Shown here one piece after another: positions 5,111 through 8,111 of a stretch of 8,111 bases of DNA. Below the pieces are notes generated by a model, which was not told the origin of the DNA, searched no databases, and worked only from the letters and a program-made list of their open reading frames with translations. The DNA comes from Pseudomonadota bacterium (lineage in GTDB: Bacteria > Pseudomonadota > Alphaproteobacteria > Rhizobiales > Xanthobacteraceae): NCBI GenBank assembly GCA_963205465.1, contig CAUJKG010000355.1:1-8111 (forward strand), given 5' to 3'. The translations under genes and the position numbers were made by a program. How positions within the stretch are numbered: the first letter of the stretch is position 1; every line of letters starts with the position of its first letter.

Positions 5111-6924
5111 AAAAGATCAACGACTTCGTCGTCCGCCTCGCCAACGTGAACGGCTCGGGTTCCGCGAGCGCTAACCGTATCTTCGCGCGCTCCATGATCC
5201 GCATGGGCATTCCAGTCGGCTCGCGCAACATCTTCCCCTCGAACATTCAGGGGCTGCCGACCTGGTATGAAGTGCGCGTTTCCGGCGCGGGCCATCTCGG
5301 CCGCCGCGGCGGCTACGACATGATGGTCGCGATGAATCCGCAGACCTGGGACAAGGACGTCGCCGGCATCGATAGCGGCGGGTATCTCTTCTACGATTCG
5401 ACCAAGCCCTTGCCGTCTTCGAAATTCCGCGACGACGTCACCGTCATCGGCATGCCGCTGACCGAAATCTGCAACACGCAATATTCCGATCCGCGCCAGC
5501 GCCAGCTGTTCAAGAACATCATGTATGTCGGCGCGCTCGGCAGTCTGCTCGGCATCGAGACGGAAGCCACCGAGACCCTCATCAAGGAACTCTACAAGGG
5601 CAAGGACAAGTTGATCGCGCCGAACATGGAGGCGCTGCATATCGGCCGCGACTATGCCGAGAAGAACCTGAAAGGCGCGATCGGCCTCAAGGTGAAACGC
5701 GCCGACAAGGTCGGCGACCGCATTCTGATGGAAGGCAACGCCGCCTGCGCGCTCGGCTGTGTCTATGGTGGCGCCACCGTCGCGGCCTGGTATCCGATCA
5801 CGCCGTCCACGTCCGTCGCCGAAGCCTTCGGCAGCTATTGCAAGAAGCTCCGCGTCGGCGAAGACGGCAACAATTTTGCGATCGTGCAGGCCGAGGACGA
5901 ACTCGCGGCGATCGGCGTCGTGATCGGCGCGGGCTGGAATGGCTCCCGCGCCTTCACCGCGACGTCCGGTCCCGGCATTTCGCTGATGCAGGAATTCATC
6001 GGGCTCGCGTATTTTGCGGAAATCCCCGCGGTGCTGATCGACGTGCAGCGCGGCGGGCCTTCGACCGGCATGCCGACCCGCACGCAGCAGTCCGATCTTC
6101 TCTCCGCCGCCTTCGCGTCTCATGGCGATACGCGCCACGTGCTCCTGCTGCCCGCCGATCCGAAGGAAGCCTTCGAGATGTCGGCGACGGCACTCGACCT
6201 CGCCGACCGCTTGCAAACGCCGATCTTCGTCATGACCGACCTCGATATCGGCATGAACGAATGGCTGGTCGATCCGCTCACATGGGACGACACCAGAAAG
6301 ATGGACCGCGGCAAGGTGATGACGCATGCCGATCTCGAAGCAGGCAAAGAGTTCGGCCGCTATCTCGATGTCGACGGCGATGGCATTCCGTTCCGCACCT
6401 ATCCCGGCACGCATCCGACCAAGGGCGCTTATTTCACGCGCGGCACCTCGCGGGATCGCTACGCGCGCTACACCGAGGAAGGTCCGGCTTACGTCGACAA
6501 CATGGAGCGGCTGCTCAGGAAGTTCGAAACCGCGAAGTCGCTGGTGCCGCAGCCGGTCAGGAACGATGCGCCGAAGCCGACCAAATATGGCGTGATCTAT
6601 TTCGGCTCCACGACCTGCGCGATGGATGAAGCGATCCTCGCGCTGAACGAGAAGAACATCCTGCTCGATCGCCTGCGCGTCCGCGCTTTTCCGTTCAACG
6701 ATGCGGTGATCGATTTCATCAAGGGGCACGAGCGCGTCTATGTCGTGGAGCAGAACCGCGACGCGCAATTGAAGACGCTTCTGCTCGACACCGGCAAAGT
6801 CGATCCCGCAAAGCTCGTCTCGGTGCTGCATTACGACGGCAATCCGATCACCGCGCGTTTCATCGTGAACGACATTTCGCTGAAACACGGGCTCGAAAAG
6901 CCGCTGAAGGAGGCCGTGAAGTGA
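5095..6924 (+). CDS. korA: 2-oxoacid:acceptor oxidoreductase, fused gamma-alpha subunit (probably 2-oxoglutarate)
   Basis: The 609-residue protein fuses the gamma domain (about 10-195, with NVNGSGSASANRIF and FPSNIQGLPTWYEVRVS) to the alpha domain of 2-oxoacid:ferredoxin oxidoreductases. The alpha part begins at EGNAACALGCVYGG (213-226) and has the signature YPITPSTS (233-240), QAEDELAAIG (265-274), ATSGPGISLMQE (289-300) and the VQRGGPSTGMPTRTQQSDL block (317-335). A C-terminal domain (about 495-600) completes it. With the beta subunit it catalyses CoA-dependent oxidative decarboxylation of a 2-oxoacid to acyl-CoA, or the reverse carboxylation. The KorA-like fusion and motifs suggest 2-oxoglutarate, but other 2-oxoacids cannot be excluded. 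The start is ATG 5095 with GGAGG at 5086-5090. The same frame stays open back to 4639, but that part lies inside the upstream gene and resembles nothing. It overlaps the upstream gene by 16 bases and the downstream gene by 4, indicating translational coupling. Confidence 0.93.
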   Translation: MLSRVEKINDFVVRLANVNGSGSASANRIFARSMIRMGIPVGSRNIFPSNIQGLPTWYEVRVSGAGHLGRRGGYDMMVAMNPQTWDKDVAGIDSGGYLFYDSTKPLPSSKFRDDVTVIGMPLTEICNTQYSDPRQRQLFKNIMYVGALGSLLGIETEATETLIKELYKGKDKLIAPNMEALHIGRDYAEKNLKGAIGLKVKRADKVGDRILMEGNAACALGCVYGGATVAAWYPITPSTSVAEAFGSYCKKLRVGEDGNNFAIVQAEDELAAIGVVIGAGWNGSRAFTATSGPGISLMQEFIGLAYFAEIPAVLIDVQRGGPSTGMPTRTQQSDLLSAAFASHGDTRHVLLLPADPKEAFEMSATALDLADRLQTPIFVMTDLDIGMNEWLVDPLTWDDTRKMDRGKVMTHADLEAGKEFGRYLDVDGDGIPFRTYPGTHPTKGAYFTRGTSRDRYARYTEEGPAYVDNMERLLRKFETAKSLVPQPVRNDAPKPTKYGVIYFGSTTCAMDEAILALNEKNILLDRLRVRAFPFNDAVIDFIKGHERVYVVEQNRDAQLKTLLLDTGKVDPAKLVSVLHYDGNPITARFIVNDISLKHGLEKPLKEAVK

Positions 6925-7976
6925 CCTGGATCACCAAGCCGAAACTGCATCACCCGAAGCTCGCGGAGAACGCGCTTGGCTTTACGCGGCGCGACTATGA
7001 GGGCTCGGTCTCGACGCTATGCGCGGGTTGCGGACACGACTCGATCTCCGCCGCGATCATCCAGGCCTGTTTCGAAATCGACCTGCCGCCGCATCGGCTC
7101 GCGAAACTTTCCGGCATCGGCTGTTCGTCCAAGACGCCGACCTATTTTCTCGGGCAAAGCCACGGCTTCAATTCGGTGCATGGCCGCATGCCTTCGGTGC
7201 TCACGGGCGCCAATCTGGCGAACCGCGATCTCGTCTATATGGGCATTTCCGGCGACGGTGATTCCGCCTCCATCGGTCTCGGCCAGTTCGCCCATTGCAT
7301 CCGCCGCGGCGTGAACATGGTCTATATCGTCGAGAACAACGGCGTGTACGGGCTGACCAAGGGCCAGTTCTCGGCGACGGCCGACAAGGGCTCGAAGTCG
7401 AAGAAGGGGGTCAGCAACCCGGATTCGCCGATGGATCTTGTTTCACTCGCACTGATCGCAGGCGCGAGCTTCGTCGGCCGTTCGTTCTCCGGCGACAAGA
7501 AGCAGCTCGTCGAACTCATCAAGGCGGCGATCAGGCACAAGGGCGCGGCCTTCCTCGACGTGCTCTCGCCCTGCATCGCGTTCAACAATCCCGCCGGCTC
7601 GACCAAGAGTTTCGATTACGTGCGCGAGCACAACGAAGCGGCGAACGCGCTGGAATATCTCGAAGGCCGCGAAGAAATCACCATCGAGCAGGACCCGGGC
7701 ACGACCATGAACGTCACCCAGCATGACGGTTCGGTGCTGCGGCTGAAGAAGCTTGCCGAGGATCACGATCCGACCGACCGCACTTCGGTCATGAATTTCA
7801 TCCAGCGCCACAACGCGAAAGGCGAGATCGTGACCGGGCTCTTGTATGTCGAGCCGGATTCCGAAGATCTCCACGACCGTCTCGGCGTGACGAAGCGGCC
7901 GCTGAATACGCTTTCCGATTCCGATCTTTGCCCGGGCAGCGCGGCGCTTGCGAAGATCAACGCAGGGATGCGCTGA
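6921..7976 (+). CDS. korB: 2-oxoacid:ferredoxin oxidoreductase beta subunit (TPP and [4Fe-4S] binding)
   Basis: This 351-residue beta subunit binds thiamine pyrophosphate and the cluster that takes the first electrons from the TPP intermediate. The TPP/Mg motif runs from GDGDSASIG (111-119) to VENNGVYGLTKGQ (137-149), with D112 and N139/N140 as expected ligands. The four expected cluster cysteines are C34 and C37 (CAGC), C68 (GIGCSS) and C218 (SPC). FNSVHGRMPSVLTG (83-96) is typical of the family. The start is GTG 6921, overlapping the upstream TGA as GTGA, with an ideal AAGGAGG Shine-Dalgarno at 6907-6913; the next in-frame ATG would delete the CxxC. No separate delta ferredoxin gene is present, so electrons probably pass to the ferredoxin domain of the first operon protein. 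About 38 kDa is as expected. No clear terminator follows. Confidence 0.95.
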   Translation: MTWITKPKLHHPKLAENALGFTRRDYEGSVSTLCAGCGHDSISAAIIQACFEIDLPPHRLAKLSGIGCSSKTPTYFLGQSHGFNSVHGRMPSVLTGANLANRDLVYMGISGDGDSASIGLGQFAHCIRRGVNMVYIVENNGVYGLTKGQFSATADKGSKSKKGVSNPDSPMDLVSLALIAGASFVGRSFSGDKKQLVELIKAAIRHKGAAFLDVLSPCIAFNNPAGSTKSFDYVREHNEAANALEYLEGREEITIEQDPGTTMNVTQHDGSVLRLKKLAEDHDPTDRTSVMNFIQRHNAKGEIVTGLLYVEPDSEDLHDRLGVTKRPLNTLSDSDLCPGSAALAKINAGMR

Positions 7977-7994
7977 ATAGACTGTACGGCGCAG

Positions 7995-8008
7995 TTGACC
8001 CGGATCAA
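7995..8008. promoter_or_regulatory. FNR/FixK-type binding site
   Basis: TTGACCCGGATCAA differs from the FNR/FixK consensus TTGAT-N4-ATCAA at one position and fits TTGA-N6-TCAA exactly. It lies 19 bases after the korB stop. With its centre at -41.5, a class II promoter would start at about 8043. The matching -10 position (8031-8036, TACTCT) is weak, with three of six bases. The site points to anaerobic or microaerobic control of a gene running rightwards out of the window. Confidence 0.55.
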
Positions 8009-8088
8009 CCTGCTTGGGGAAGGTCGCATTTACTCTTCCAGGGCCGGCCGGTATCTAACAACGAGGTCGACTGCGGAGTATCTTTGAA

Positions 8089-8111
8089 GTGCGCATCGCG
8101 CTGTTTTCGGA
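8089..8111 (+). CDS. Possible start of a further gene (partial, 7 codons), under the FNR/FixK site
   Basis: GTG 8089 opens a frame reading MRIALFS and then Asp or Glu before the window ends. GGAG (8075-8078) is ten bases upstream, and an in-frame TAA at 8056-8058 rules out an earlier start beyond it. With transcription from about 8043, the leader would be about 46 nt. MRIALFS-like N-termini occur in several unrelated families, including metallophosphoesterases and D-lactate dehydrogenase-type enzymes, so no product is assigned. Confidence 0.3.

Noticed and set aside
4759..6888. 709-residue open frame antisense to korA
   Set aside because: The same artefact; it runs across the end of one real gene and most of the next, with no recognisable domain.
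8042..8049. GGCCGGCC palindrome near the right end
   Set aside because: A short GC palindrome is expected by chance in this DNA, with no T-run or conserved context to support a function.

Overview
The window looks like chromosomal DNA of an alphaproteobacterium, most likely a member of the Hyphomicrobiales (the Rhodopseudomonas/Bradyrhizobium side of the group). This rests on moderately high G+C coding sequence with strong GC3 bias, Bradyrhizobium-like MscL and symporter-kinase sequences, and a promoter resembling the alphaproteobacterial sigma-70 type. That is inference from sequence style, not from a marker gene. There are no mobile elements, CRISPR arrays, rRNA or tRNA genes.

Layout. 1-857 (minus) is the N-terminal membrane half of a sodium:solute-symporter/sensor-kinase hybrid of the CbrA type, cut by the window edge. 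858-1283 is a divergent intergenic region with a clear promoter for mscL. 1284-1712 (plus) is mscL, closed by a strong intrinsic terminator. 1788-2972 (plus) is a fold-type I PLP aminotransferase that begins only about 10 bases after that terminator and has no evident ribosome binding site. 2973-3229 is a regulatory stretch with a perfect 14-bp palindrome, a second dyad, a candidate promoter and a structured leader.

3230-7976 (plus) is a tightly overlapping three-gene operon: a GltD-like FAD/NAD(P) oxidoreductase carrying a C-terminal two-cluster ferredoxin domain, then the fused gamma-alpha subunit, then the TPP/[4Fe-4S] beta subunit of a 2-oxoacid:acceptor oxidoreductase. Together these describe a soluble NAD(P)-linked 2-oxoacid oxidoreductase. 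2-Oxoglutarate is the likely substrate, as in the KorABC enzyme known from anaerobic aromatic degraders. Electrons would pass from TPP to the beta-subunit cluster, then through the built-in ferredoxin domain and FAD to NAD(P), or in reverse.

7977-8111 follows the operon. It carries a near-perfect FNR/FixK box (7995-8008), a weak -10 at the correct class II distance, and what may be the first codons of another gene at 8089. This suggests that the next locus is controlled by oxygen. The most interesting parts are the NAD(P)-coupled Kor operon with its structured leader, and the FNR/FixK site beside it.
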